Of a stretch of DNA of 8,205 nucleotides, positions 1-6,904 are shown one piece after another (position 1 is the first letter of the stretch; every line of letters starts with the position of its first letter). Under the pieces are notes generated by a model. It ran no database searches and had not been told where the DNA came from. It saw nothing but the letters and a program-made list of their open reading frames with translations. The stretch is from Actinomycetota bacterium (GTDB lineage: Bacteria; Actinomycetota; Actinomycetes; Nanopelagicales; Nanopelagicaceae), in assembly GCA_009705185.1 (NCBI GenBank), contig WLCS01000036.1:1-8205 (forward strand), given 5' to 3'. The position numbers and the translations under genes were made by a program.

Positions 1-426
1 CGTTGCCAGATACTGAGTAAAGAGAGCACCTAACTTATTTGCAATACCTGGACGTGCGTTGGCTTCATGAATGACAATTGGGATTCTGCGCAAGAGAGCT
101 GCAATGTATGCAGGAGCTGATACATAACCACCGAATCCAACAAGTAGGTCTGCCCCATCAAGTGCTGCAAAGCATTGTTGCACTGAGCGAATGAGTGAAA
201 ATGGAGCCAAGAGCAATGTTGGAGAAGGTGATCGGGAAATACGAACTTTTGTAATGAGGCTAAGTTCAAATCCAGCTTCTGGAACAAGCCGGGTCTCTAA
301 TCCCGTTGAAGTACCGAAGAAAACTATCTGATCGTTGGGGTTTTTTACGCGCCATGTGCGAGCAACAGCAAGTGCTGGTTCAACATGGCCTGCAGTTCCG
401 CCACCTGCAAAGAATACTTTTGTCAT
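1..426 (-). CDS. murG: MurG, lipid II synthase (N-terminal part, runs off left edge)
   Basis: This is the N-terminal 142 residues of UDP-GlcNAc:undecaprenyl-pyrophosphoryl-MurNAc-pentapeptide GlcNAc transferase, a membrane-associated GT-B glycosyltransferase that turns lipid I into lipid II on the inner face of the membrane. The frame is open from ATG (424-426) to base 1 with no stop. Visible motifs are the N-terminal glycine loop GGGTAGH (residues 8-14, followed by VEPALAVA), the second glycine-rich loop GFGGYVSAP (97-105), and HEANARPGIANK (120-131), which matches the HEQN region of Escherichia coli MurG in its actinobacterial form. Family members are usually about 355-370 residues, so roughly 60% is missing, including the UDP-GlcNAc-binding C-terminal domain. 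The start codon shares ATGA with the ftsW stop. No strong Shine-Dalgarno is visible, which suggests translation coupled to ftsW. The identification is secure; only the 3' end is unseen. Confidence 0.95.
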   Translation of the reverse strand, partial: MTKVFFAGGGTAGHVEPALAVARTWRVKNPNDQIVFFGTSTGLETRLVPEAGFELSLITKVRISRSPSPTLLLAPFSLIRSVQQCFAALDGADLLVGFGGYVSAPAYIAALLRRIPIVIHEANARPGIANKLGALFTQYLAT

Positions 427-1586
427 TTCTTGCGCTTCTTAATGAGTTCAGATCGTACTTCTGGGTCTCTGAGTGCAACACCTGCGACAAAACCAAGTGC
501 GCAAATCATTGCAACCAAGGCCGAACCACCATATGACACAAGCGGCAAAGTGACACCCACAACTGGAAGCATGCTGGTTGCCGAACCAATATTTAGAAAT
601 GACTGCACTGCAATCCAGATACCGATTCCAGATGCTGCGTAACGACTCATGGGATCTTGCGCACGTAATGCGATTCTGAAAATTGAGTACACCAAAATTC
701 CGATCAAGATAAGAACTGCAAGAGTTCCCACAAGACCAAGTTCCTCACCGATAACAGAGAAGATGAAGTCGGTGTGTGCTTCTGGAAGGTTTCCCCATTT
801 CTGGCGACTTCCACCGAGACCAACTCCGAAAAGCCCTCCACTAGCAAGTCCTAGCAAGCTGTGCGCAGGTTGCCATCCAAGATCTTTGTAATCTTCTGGA
901 GCGAAAGGATTGAGGAAAACAAGAAATCGTTTGGATCGATAGCCGGATGTAACAATGAGTGCTGCCAGAAGAATGGCACCGAAAGCGGTAATCGATCCGA
1001 GAATTCGTAGTCGAATGCCAGATACAAAAAGCATCCCTGCAAGAATCATTGCAATGACAGATGCTGTTCCGAGGTCATTTCCAAACATGACGAGTACCAA
1101 AACAACTCCAAAAGCTGGAGTAATCAACTTAAAAACATTTGTATTAAATCGCCCATTTGTTTCACGACGTGAAAGTTGAAAACTAGCCCAAATAATCATG
1201 AGTAACTTTGCAAACTCACTTGGCTGAACATCGAAAAGGCCCAAATTAATCCAGTTGGTGTTTCCGTGAACTGTCTTTCCTACACCTGGAATGAGGAGGA
1301 TTCCTAGAATCGCCATTGAAAGAATGAAGCCGACTTTTCCAATTTTCTCCCACGTCTTCATGGATAACTTTGAGAGATACATGGCAATCGGAATCGAAAC
1401 GACTAAGAATAGAAACTGCCTTATAACAACCGCGATTGCAGAACCGCGGGTATCAATCGAATGAATCGAGGAAGCTGAGAAAACCATAATTAAACCCAGA
1501 AAGCTGAGTGCTCCGGCACTGGCTAAGAGCATGTAGAGATGATTAACCGGTTTGGTGAGAATCGATTCTGGGGATTTATTCTTCAT
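423..1586 (-). CDS. ftsW: FtsW, septal SEDS peptidoglycan glycosyltransferase
   Basis: This 387-residue polytopic membrane protein of the SEDS family polymerises lipid II into septal glycan, working with the class B PBP encoded upstream (FtsI). About ten hydrophobic segments can be read, from residue 17 to 371. Family landmarks are MVFSASS (34-40), GNTNWINLG (108-116), QPSEFAKL (121-128), GNDLGTA (169-175), HTDFIFSVIGEELG (271-284) with D273 in the position of the essential SEDS aspartate, and the C-terminal signature from N332 to A356 that includes TLPLVSYGGSA. The signature is close to that of E. coli FtsW, and the position between murD and murG favours FtsW over RodA. The start chosen is ATG 1584-1586, which overlaps the 3' end of murD by 11 bases and is preceded by a weak purine-rich AAGAAAG. 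The next Met (residue 20) would cut into the first membrane segment. The cytoplasmic tail after the last membrane segment is short and basic, ending KKRKK. Confidence 0.96.
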   Translation of the reverse strand: MKNKSPESILTKPVNHLYMLLASAGALSFLGLIMVFSASSIHSIDTRGSAIAVVIRQFLFLVVSIPIAMYLSKLSMKTWEKIGKVGFILSMAILGILLIPGVGKTVHGNTNWINLGLFDVQPSEFAKLLMIIWASFQLSRRETNGRFNTNVFKLITPAFGVVLVLVMFGNDLGTASVIAMILAGMLFVSGIRLRILGSITAFGAILLAALIVTSGYRSKRFLVFLNPFAPEDYKDLGWQPAHSLLGLASGGLFGVGLGGSRQKWGNLPEAHTDFIFSVIGEELGLVGTLAVLILIGILVYSIFRIALRAQDPMSRYAASGIGIWIAVQSFLNIGSATSMLPVVGVTLPLVSYGGSALVAMICALGFVAGVALRDPEVRSELIKKRKK

Positions 1587-2973
1587 GGTTGATTACTTTC
1601 TTCACTGCTTGAGTGAATCTATCTCCGCGATCTGCGTAAGAAATAAATTGATCCATAGATGCACATGCTGGAGCTAAGAGGACGGTATCCCCCGCTTTCA
1701 CTTTCTGGTGCGCTTTCATGACAACGGTCTCCATGAGTGAGTTATCGCTGCCACCACGTGTGTACTCGTGTGGTGATTCCACTTTTATGATTTCTATATG
1801 AGGCGCTCTGTTCTGTAACTCGCCTGCAATGAGATCGCGATCTTCTCCGATAAGTATGGCCACTCGGACACGAGATTTAACTCGCTCAACTAATTCACCC
1901 ATCGTGGCGCCTTTAGCAAGACCGCCTGCAATCCATATGACCGAGAGAGCAGACATTATTGAGGCAGCAGCTGCATGTGGGTTCGTTGCTTTGGAATCAT
2001 TAATCCAGGTAATGGAATCCTTCTCGAGAACTTTTTCGATTCTATGTTTTCCGGGAGTAAAAGTTGTTATCGCTTTTCTAATACTCTCGTGAGAAATTCC
2101 AATGGTACGAGCCAGACCAGCAGCGGCAAGTGCGTTAGAAACATTGTGTGGCACCGTTGGCGAGACTTCAACAAGTTCTGAAATCATGGCAGCTTCTTGA
2201 GGATCTGCCACGAATGCACGATCAACAAGAAGTTCTTCGACTATTCCGAGTTCTCCTGGAGCCGGTGTATCTAGTGAGAAGAAAACTTTTCTACCTAACC
2301 AGTGCTGAGTTCGATTGACTACTTCACCGTCATCGGCATTAAGAATTGCAGTATTGCTCTTATCTAAAAGCGAGATTTTATCGCCCGCATAGGCATCAAA
2401 ACTTCCATGCCAATCGATATGGTCGGCTGCAATGTTGAGAATCGCACTGGATACAAAGTGTGCGTCTTCAAGCCAATGTAATTGAAAAGAAGAAAGTTCT
2501 AACACCAAATATTCATAATTCTCAGAAGATTCAACAGCCTCGATTACCGTTGTTCCGACATTGCCACAGGCAAGTGCCGTAAATCCGCCAGAGCGCACCA
2601 TGTGCGCAGTGAGTTCGACTGTAGAAGTTTTGCCATTAGTTCCTGTAAGACCTAGCCATTTTTGAGATGGTTTTTTCAGACTCCACGCAAGATCAATTTC
2701 ATTGATCAGTGAAACCTGCGCAGCACGCGCGGCAACAAGAAGCGGATGATCTTCACGCCAACCGGGAGAAACTAGAAATAGATCGAAGGTAGAGAAATCA
2801 ACTGCAGTTGGATGCACAACCGAAAAACCTTCGACAGCTGTAACTTTTTCATCGGTAAGAGTGACGACCGAGCCACGTTTAACCAGCGCCCGCCCCGCTG
2901 CAATACCTGTAACGCCAGCGCCGGCAACAAGGATTCGCTTGTCATTGAGGTCGGTATATAAATTTTGCGCCAT
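1576..2973 (-). CDS. murD: MurD, UDP-MurNAc-L-alanine:D-glutamate ligase
   Basis: This 465-residue cytoplasmic ATP-dependent Mur ligase adds D-glutamate to UDP-MurNAc-L-Ala, the second stem-peptide step. The N-terminal Rossmann-like domain has VAGAGVTG (16-23). The central ATPase domain has the P-loop GLTGTNGKTS (108-117, K115), ELSSFQL (159-165), NIAADHIDWHGS (180-191), and K199, which aligns with the lysine carbamylated in E. coli MurD (K198). The C-terminal domain has GKHRIE (308-313), NDSKATNP (325-332), APACASMDQF (434-443) and GDRF (450-453). NDSKATN and PACASxDQF separate MurD from MurC, MurE and MurF. Length is normal for the family. The start is ATG 2971-2973, supported by AGGA six bases upstream inside the 15-base gap after mraY. 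The 3' end overlaps ftsW by 11 bases. No damage or missing catalytic residue is visible. Confidence 0.97.
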   Translation of the reverse strand: MAQNLYTDLNDKRILVAGAGVTGIAAGRALVKRGSVVTLTDEKVTAVEGFSVVHPTAVDFSTFDLFLVSPGWREDHPLLVAARAAQVSLINEIDLAWSLKKPSQKWLGLTGTNGKTSTVELTAHMVRSGGFTALACGNVGTTVIEAVESSENYEYLVLELSSFQLHWLEDAHFVSSAILNIAADHIDWHGSFDAYAGDKISLLDKSNTAILNADDGEVVNRTQHWLGRKVFFSLDTPAPGELGIVEELLVDRAFVADPQEAAMISELVEVSPTVPHNVSNALAAAGLARTIGISHESIRKAITTFTPGKHRIEKVLEKDSITWINDSKATNPHAAAASIMSALSVIWIAGGLAKGATMGELVERVKSRVRVAILIGEDRDLIAGELQNRAPHIEIIKVESPHEYTRGGSDNSLMETVVMKAHQKVKAGDTVLLAPACASMDQFISYADRGDRFTQAVKKVINHEE

Positions 2974-2976
2974 GTG

Positions 2977-2984
2977 TTTTCCTA
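2977..2984 (-). promoter_or_regulatory. Ribosome binding site of murD
   Basis: On the minus strand TAGGAAAA lies just upstream of the murD ATG, with the AGGA core (2980-2983) six bases from the start codon. It lies in the only real intergenic gap of the window (2974-2988) and is one of only two clear Shine-Dalgarno sites. It supports the ATG at 2971-2973 as the start and suggests that murD can be initiated without coupling to mraY. Confidence 0.7.
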
Positions 2985-2988
2985 GAAA

Positions 2989-4047
2989 TTAACTAGCAAC
3001 CCACTGTGTGTAAAACAGCCCAAGCCCGAGTGCAACGCTCAGCCCAGCAATAATCCAGAACCTCAAGACGATTGTTACTTCTCCCCAACCTAGTAATTCG
3101 AAGTGGTGCTGAAGTGGTGCCATCTTAAAGAGGCGCTTTCCGCCAGTAGCTTTGAAATAGAGGACTTGAAGTGCAACTGACAATGTAATGATGACAAACA
3201 AACCACCCAGTGGAATGAGTAGAAGTTCAACGCGCAAAGATGCAGCGAGACCAGCTAGCGCACCACCGAGTGCCAAAGATCCTGTATCTCCCATAAATAT
3301 TTTTGCTGGCGATGCGTTCCACCATAAAAATCCTGTGCATGCACCAGCAAATGAAGCAGCAAGAACAGCAAGATCAAGTGGATCTCGTACGTTGTAACAG
3401 TTAGTCGTTGTTACAACTGCGCAACTTTGTCCAAACTCCCAGACACCAATGAGAACAAAGGCCAGGAAAGTCATGACGGATGCGCCCGTTGCTAATCCAT
3501 CTAAACCATCAGTGAGATTAACCCCGTTGCTTGTTGCAGTGACCATGAATGCAACCCAGATGACGACAAGTATGACTCCGAGTGAGATGCTCGTATCTCG
3601 AACCGTCGATAGTTGTAGTGATATCGGTGTGAGGCCATCTTTATCCGGAAAATGAATTCCGAGATAACCAAATGCTGCGGCGAAGAAGACTTGACCAAGA
3701 ATCTTTTGTCTCGCTGAAATTCCAGCCGAATTTTGTCGCGATACCTTGATGTAGTCGTCAAGAAAGCCAACTAAACCAAGAGCGATGACGAGGCCGAAAA
3801 TGAGTATTGCAGATACTGAAATCGAACTTTGCATTACTAAGTGAGCAAGTAAATATGCGGCGAGAGCAGCGAAAATAATAATGATTCCGCCCATTGTGGG
3901 AGTTCCGCGCTTGGTGTGGTGACTAGATGGACCATCATCTCGAATAAACTGGCCGTATCCTCTGCGCGCAAGAGCTTTAATGAGTGCAGGTGTTCCGAAG
4001 AGAGAGAAGATAAGTGCGAGTGCGCCAGCGATCAAAATCAGTTTCAT
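2989..4047 (-). CDS. mraY: MraY, phospho-MurNAc-pentapeptide transferase
   Basis: This 352-residue integral membrane enzyme transfers phospho-MurNAc-pentapeptide from UDP to undecaprenyl phosphate, giving lipid I. About ten hydrophobic segments fit the family fold. Motifs in order are [18 protein letters not shown] (37-54, the MraY N-terminal signature), FLDDYIKV (95-102) with the catalytic Asp pair D97/D98, [15 protein letters not shown] (174-188), [12 protein letters not shown] (251-262) with the catalytic D254, and [13 protein letters not shown] (311-323). The last is the family's HHH motif with glutamine in the first position. A loop between membrane segments near residues 204-223 carries C209 and C217. 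The start ATG 4045-4047 shares ATGA with the murF stop and has a strong Shine-Dalgarno eight bases upstream. Length is typical. The glutamine is probably lineage-typical rather than damaging, since I recall the same PLQHHFEL string in other actinobacteria. Confidence 0.97.
   Translation of the reverse strand: MKLILIAGALALIFSLFGTPALIKALARRGYGQFIRDDGPSSHHTKRGTPTMGGIIIIFAALAAYLLAHLVMQSSISVSAILIFGLVIALGLVGFLDDYIKVSRQNSAGISARQKILGQVFFAAAFGYLGIHFPDKDGLTPISLQLSTVRDTSISLGVILVVIWVAFMVTATSNGVNLTDGLDGLATGASVMTFLAFVLIGVWEFGQSCAVVTTTNCYNVRDPLDLAVLAASFAGACTGFLWWNASPAKIFMGDTGSLALGGALAGLAASLRVELLLIPLGGLFVIITLSVALQVLYFKATGGKRLFKMAPLQHHFELLGWGEVTIVLRFWIIAGLSVALGLGLFYTQWVAS
3391..3417. repeat. Perfect 9-bp inverted repeat with 9-base loop inside mraY
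   Basis: GTTGTAACA (3391-3399) is followed by nine bases and then its exact reverse complement TGTTACAAC (3409-3417). It falls in codons of the mraY loop with C217, so the mRNA could form a 9-bp hairpin there. No T-run follows on either strand, so it is not an intrinsic terminator. About half an occurrence of such a repeat is expected by chance in a window this size, so a function is not claimed. Confidence 0.4.
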
Positions 4048-5423
4048 TCTTCGCTCTCCCTTTCAACCCATTGCGCAGAAATTGCTTCTGCTAATTCTTC
4101 TAACTTCTCTGATCGAGATGCTTTCACTAGTACTACATCTCCCGGGCTCAGAGCTTTGGCAACCGCGAGAGCTTCCTCTTTATCGGTACAAAGATGAACC
4201 GTGGTTGTTCCATCATCAGCAATATGTAACGCATATTCCGGTGCACCTACGCACACAAGATGATCGATTCCAAGGTCAGAGGCAAGGGTGCCAATTGCTG
4301 CATGGTCAGTTTGGGATGACTCGCCGAGTTCGTGCATCTTTCCTAAGAAAGCCCACGACTGTCCCCCGCGCTCTTGCGCAAAAAGTGAGAGAGTTGAAAG
4401 TGCTGCTGCCATAGCTTCGGGGCTGGCGTTGTATGCATCATTGATGAGCAATAGTTGAAAAAGTTCCACAATCTCCATACGCCACTTTGCATGGGATTCT
4501 GCAGTAGATAATCCGCCTGCAATTTGATCAAGAGTAAGACCTACTTCAGTGGCAACGGCTGCAACAGCAAGAGCATTAGCAACTTGGTGCAATCCAATAA
4601 TGCGTAATCCAACAGCGCTGCGACCATCTGGAGTAACTAAATCAAAATGTGCGCGACCTTCACGAAATTCAATATCCGTAGCCCTGATATCGCAATCAGG
4701 AGTCTCTCCAAAAGTTATGGTCTTGCCCTTATGAAGTGAGGCCATCGCTGGTGTAAATGAATCGTAATTACCAAGGATTGCTACCGCGCTATCTTCAAGT
4801 GTCGATATGAGTTCAGATTTAGTTTTAGCAATCATTTCAACAGAACCGAATTCGCCCACGTGAGCTGAACCAACCTTGAGCACTACGCCAACATTGGGGC
4901 GTGCAATGGTTGCCAAGCGGGCAATATCGCCCTGATGACGTGCGCCCATTTCAACAATACAAAACTTTGTATTTGGAGTGCACCGAAGAAGTGATAGCGG
5001 TGCACCTAAATCGTTATTGTAATTACCGCTTGGGCTCACTGTTTCACCCACTTGTGAAAGCACTGAGTTAAGAAGTTCTTTCGTGGTTGTCTTGCCTTGC
5101 GAACCAGTAATTCCTATAACAATGAGATCTTTGAGAGCCTCTCTTACATGGTGAGCAAGTTTTCCCAGAGCTTCAGTGACATCTGCAACAACAATGTGAT
5201 TGCCGGCAATAGATTTCGTGGTCAGCGCTAGGACTGCGCCATTCTTGAAAGCATCGCCAGCAAAATCGTGGCCATCAACGCGCTCGCCTTTTATTGCAAG
5301 AAATAGCGATCCTGGAGTTGCTTGAGAAGAGTTTAAGACAGCGGGGGCGGTAACGGTGACGTCGTCACCAATTAATGTGCCTCCGACAATTTGCGCAACT
5401 TCAGATGCTGATATTGAAATCAT
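4044..5423 (-). CDS. murF: MurF, UDP-MurNAc-tripeptide:D-Ala-D-Ala ligase
   Basis: This 459-residue cytoplasmic Mur ligase adds the D-Ala-D-Ala dipeptide, completing UDP-MurNAc-pentapeptide, the substrate of MraY encoded next. The N-terminal substrate-binding domain covers roughly residues 1-100. The ATPase domain has the P-loop [10 protein letters not shown] (107-116, K111), [14 protein letters not shown] (133-146), [11 protein letters not shown] (157-167), SAHVGEFGS (186-194, an actinobacterial form of the AHLExFGS motif) and AKTKSEL (199-205), where K202 is the likely carbamylated lysine. The C-terminal domain has [11 protein letters not shown] (328-338), GKMHELGE (361-368) and [14 protein letters not shown] (431-444). 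NDAYN, ELG and the VKxSR motif together distinguish MurF from its paralogues. The usual NANP reads NASP here, a minor variant. The ATG start overlaps the murE stop in ATGA and the 3' end overlaps mraY in the same way. No strong Shine-Dalgarno precedes the start, so coupling to murE is likely. Confidence 0.96.
   Translation of the reverse strand: MISISASEVAQIVGGTLIGDDVTVTAPAVLNSSQATPGSLFLAIKGERVDGHDFAGDAFKNGAVLALTTKSIAGNHIVVADVTEALGKLAHHVREALKDLIVIGITGSQGKTTTKELLNSVLSQVGETVSPSGNYNNDLGAPLSLLRCTPNTKFCIVEMGARHQGDIARLATIARPNVGVVLKVGSAHVGEFGSVEMIAKTKSELISTLEDSAVAILGNYDSFTPAMASLHKGKTITFGETPDCDIRATDIEFREGRAHFDLVTPDGRSAVGLRIIGLHQVANALAVAAVATEVGLTLDQIAGGLSTAESHAKWRMEIVELFQLLLINDAYNASPEAMAAALSTLSLFAQERGGQSWAFLGKMHELGESSQTDHAAIGTLASDLGIDHLVCVGAPEYALHIADDGTTTVHLCTDKEEALAVAKALSPGDVVLVKASRSEKLEELAEAISAQWVERESEE
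4054..4063 (-). promoter_or_regulatory. Ribosome binding site of mraY, inside the murF 3' end
   Basis: On the minus strand AAAGGGAGAG lies within the last codons of murF, with GGGAG (4056-4060) eight bases from the mraY ATG. It is the strongest Shine-Dalgarno in the window and fixes the mraY start at 4045-4047. It contrasts with the other three ATGA junctions, which lack such a site. Confidence 0.7.
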
Positions 5424-6904
5424 TTCTTATTCTCAATCGCTCGCGCTAATTGCAACCTGTCGTCAAAAGGCGTTACTACGCCTTTGATATCTTGGCCGGT
5501 TTCATGACCCTTGCCTAAAATTAATACTGTGTCTGTAGCTTGAGCAAGGCCAACTGCGTACTCGATTGCAGCAGCGCGATCTTCAATAACCGTATTCGGA
5601 GTAGACATGGAGATAGAAGATGTCATCTCTTTCAAAATTTCTGTTGGATTTTCACTACGAGGGTTGTCGCTAGTAAAAACAGCTACATCAGATCCTTCGA
5701 TAAGCGCTTTACCCATCAAAGGTCGCTTGCTTGAATCACGGTCTCCCCCACAACCTAAAACGGCAATTACTTTCCCGGGTGTGAATTCACGTGCTGCTGC
5801 TAACACATTTGATACCGCATCTGGTGAGTGTGCGTAATCAACAAGTGCTGTGAAATTCTGGCCGATGCTCACCGGATCAAGACGACCAGGAGCGCCAATA
5901 AGAGTTGGGATAATTGTTGCAAGTTCAACGGGATCAACACCTGATTCATGAGCGATCGCAATTGCCATAAGAAGATTGTCGAGATTGTAAGCACCCAATA
6001 GTGAAGTTGTACTTTCAATCAAGATTCCACCAGTGCCTCGAATACTTATTTCGTATACCTGAGAAATTTTGTGCTTATTTGAAAAATGCCACTCGGCACT
6101 TGTGCTCTCTCGTGAAATTGTTGAGATAGGGATAGAACATTCACGGGCTAAACGCTGACCGTGCTCTGAGTCAATATTAATGAAGCCGCGCTCAGCATAT
6201 TCATGAGTGAACAGTTTTGCCTTGGTCTGATAGTAATTCTCTATATCTCCATGGAAATCCAAATGATCTTGAGTCAGATTGGTAAATCCAACCATTGCAA
6301 AATGTGAACCCTTGATTCGCTGAAGGGCAATCGCATGGCTAGAAACTTCCATCACCAGATGTCGCATATGTCGCTCTCGCATTACTGCGGCAAGAGATTG
6401 CAATTCTGGCGCTTCAGGTGTGGTTCTAGAACTTGCAAGGACTTCAGAGCCAATTCGTGTTTCAACTGTTCCAATGAGACCTGATTCGCGATGAGCTGAA
6501 GTAAATATCTGATGTAACAACATTGTCACAGTTGTTTTTCCATTTGTTCCAGTGACGCCAATAGATGCTAAATCTCGGGTCGGACTCTTGTAGAGGGATG
6601 CCGCAATAGTTGCCGCAGCGGCGCGCACGTCGTGAGCAATTACAGTAGGGATATTGCCGGAAAGAAGTGCACCTTCTTCATCAGTGACAACTGCCACTGC
6701 TCCATTTTTTATTGCACTAGCGATGAATTGTGCTCCGTGTACCTTCGCACCTGGTGCAGCAACAAAGAGATCACCTGGCTGAATATCGCGATCACTCATT
6801 GCAATACCTGTTATGTGTACATCAGCTGAATGTGCGTACTTGGCGCTTACAAGCTGCGCAGCCTCGTTAAGTTCGAGGGAATACGTTGTAAGCGGGCGAA
6901 TCAT
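5420..6904 (-). CDS. murE: MurE, UDP-MurNAc-L-Ala-D-Glu:meso-diaminopimelate ligase
   Basis: This 494-residue cytoplasmic Mur ligase adds the third stem-peptide amino acid. The UDP-binding N-terminal domain covers roughly residues 1-110. The ATPase domain has the P-loop GVTGTNGKTTV (116-126, K123), TTPEAPEL (161-168), MEVSSHA (185-191), NLTQDHLDFHGD (209-220) and YYQTKAKLF (224-232), with K228 as the likely carbamylated lysine. The C-terminal domain has APGRLD (338-343), VDYAHSPDAV (355-364), GCGGDRDSSKRPLMG (384-398), DNPRSENP (413-420) and GKGHETGQ (464-471). In the established structures DNPR and the glutamate of GKGHE contact meso-diaminopimelate, so that substrate is predicted rather than L-lysine. 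Length is typical. The ATG start (6902-6904) overlaps the ftsI stop in ATGA, and the bases before it show no convincing Shine-Dalgarno. The 3' end overlaps murF by four bases. Confidence 0.96.
   Translation of the reverse strand: MIRPLTTYSLELNEAAQLVSAKYAHSADVHITGIAMSDRDIQPGDLFVAAPGAKVHGAQFIASAIKNGAVAVVTDEEGALLSGNIPTVIAHDVRAAAATIAASLYKSPTRDLASIGVTGTNGKTTVTMLLHQIFTSAHRESGLIGTVETRIGSEVLASSRTTPEAPELQSLAAVMRERHMRHLVMEVSSHAIALQRIKGSHFAMVGFTNLTQDHLDFHGDIENYYQTKAKLFTHEYAERGFINIDSEHGQRLARECSIPISTISRESTSAEWHFSNKHKISQVYEISIRGTGGILIESTTSLLGAYNLDNLLMAIAIAHESGVDPVELATIIPTLIGAPGRLDPVSIGQNFTALVDYAHSPDAVSNVLAAAREFTPGKVIAVLGCGGDRDSSKRPLMGKALIEGSDVAVFTSDNPRSENPTEILKEMTSSISMSTPNTVIEDRAAAIEYAVGLAQATDTVLILGKGHETGQDIKGVVTPFDDRLQLARAIENKK

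Noticed and set aside
306..642. Two plus-strand open frames (306-536 and 385-642)
   Set aside because: Both are antisense to murG and the ftsW 3' end, with no recognisable domain; coding evidence on the minus strand is decisive.
2974..2988. Promoter between mraY and murD
   Set aside because: The gap is only 15 bases and is filled by the murD ribosome binding site; I could not identify convincing -35 and -10 boxes in the end of mraY.
3391..3417. Inverted repeat as an intrinsic terminator
   Set aside because: The stem is A/T-rich, no T-run follows on either strand, and it lies in the middle of mraY with conserved coding on both sides.
3501..3770. 89-codon minus-strand frame inside mraY, and similar alternative frames inside murG, murF and ftsI
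   Set aside because: They overlap conserved motif-bearing codons of the real genes in another frame and have no identifiable product.
3980..4414. 144-codon open frame on the plus strand, with a weak AAGAG before its ATG
   Set aside because: It lies antisense across the mraY/murF junction. Both of those genes are intact with all family motifs, and its translation resembles no family I know and is rich in Leu, Ser and His as expected of a shadow frame.
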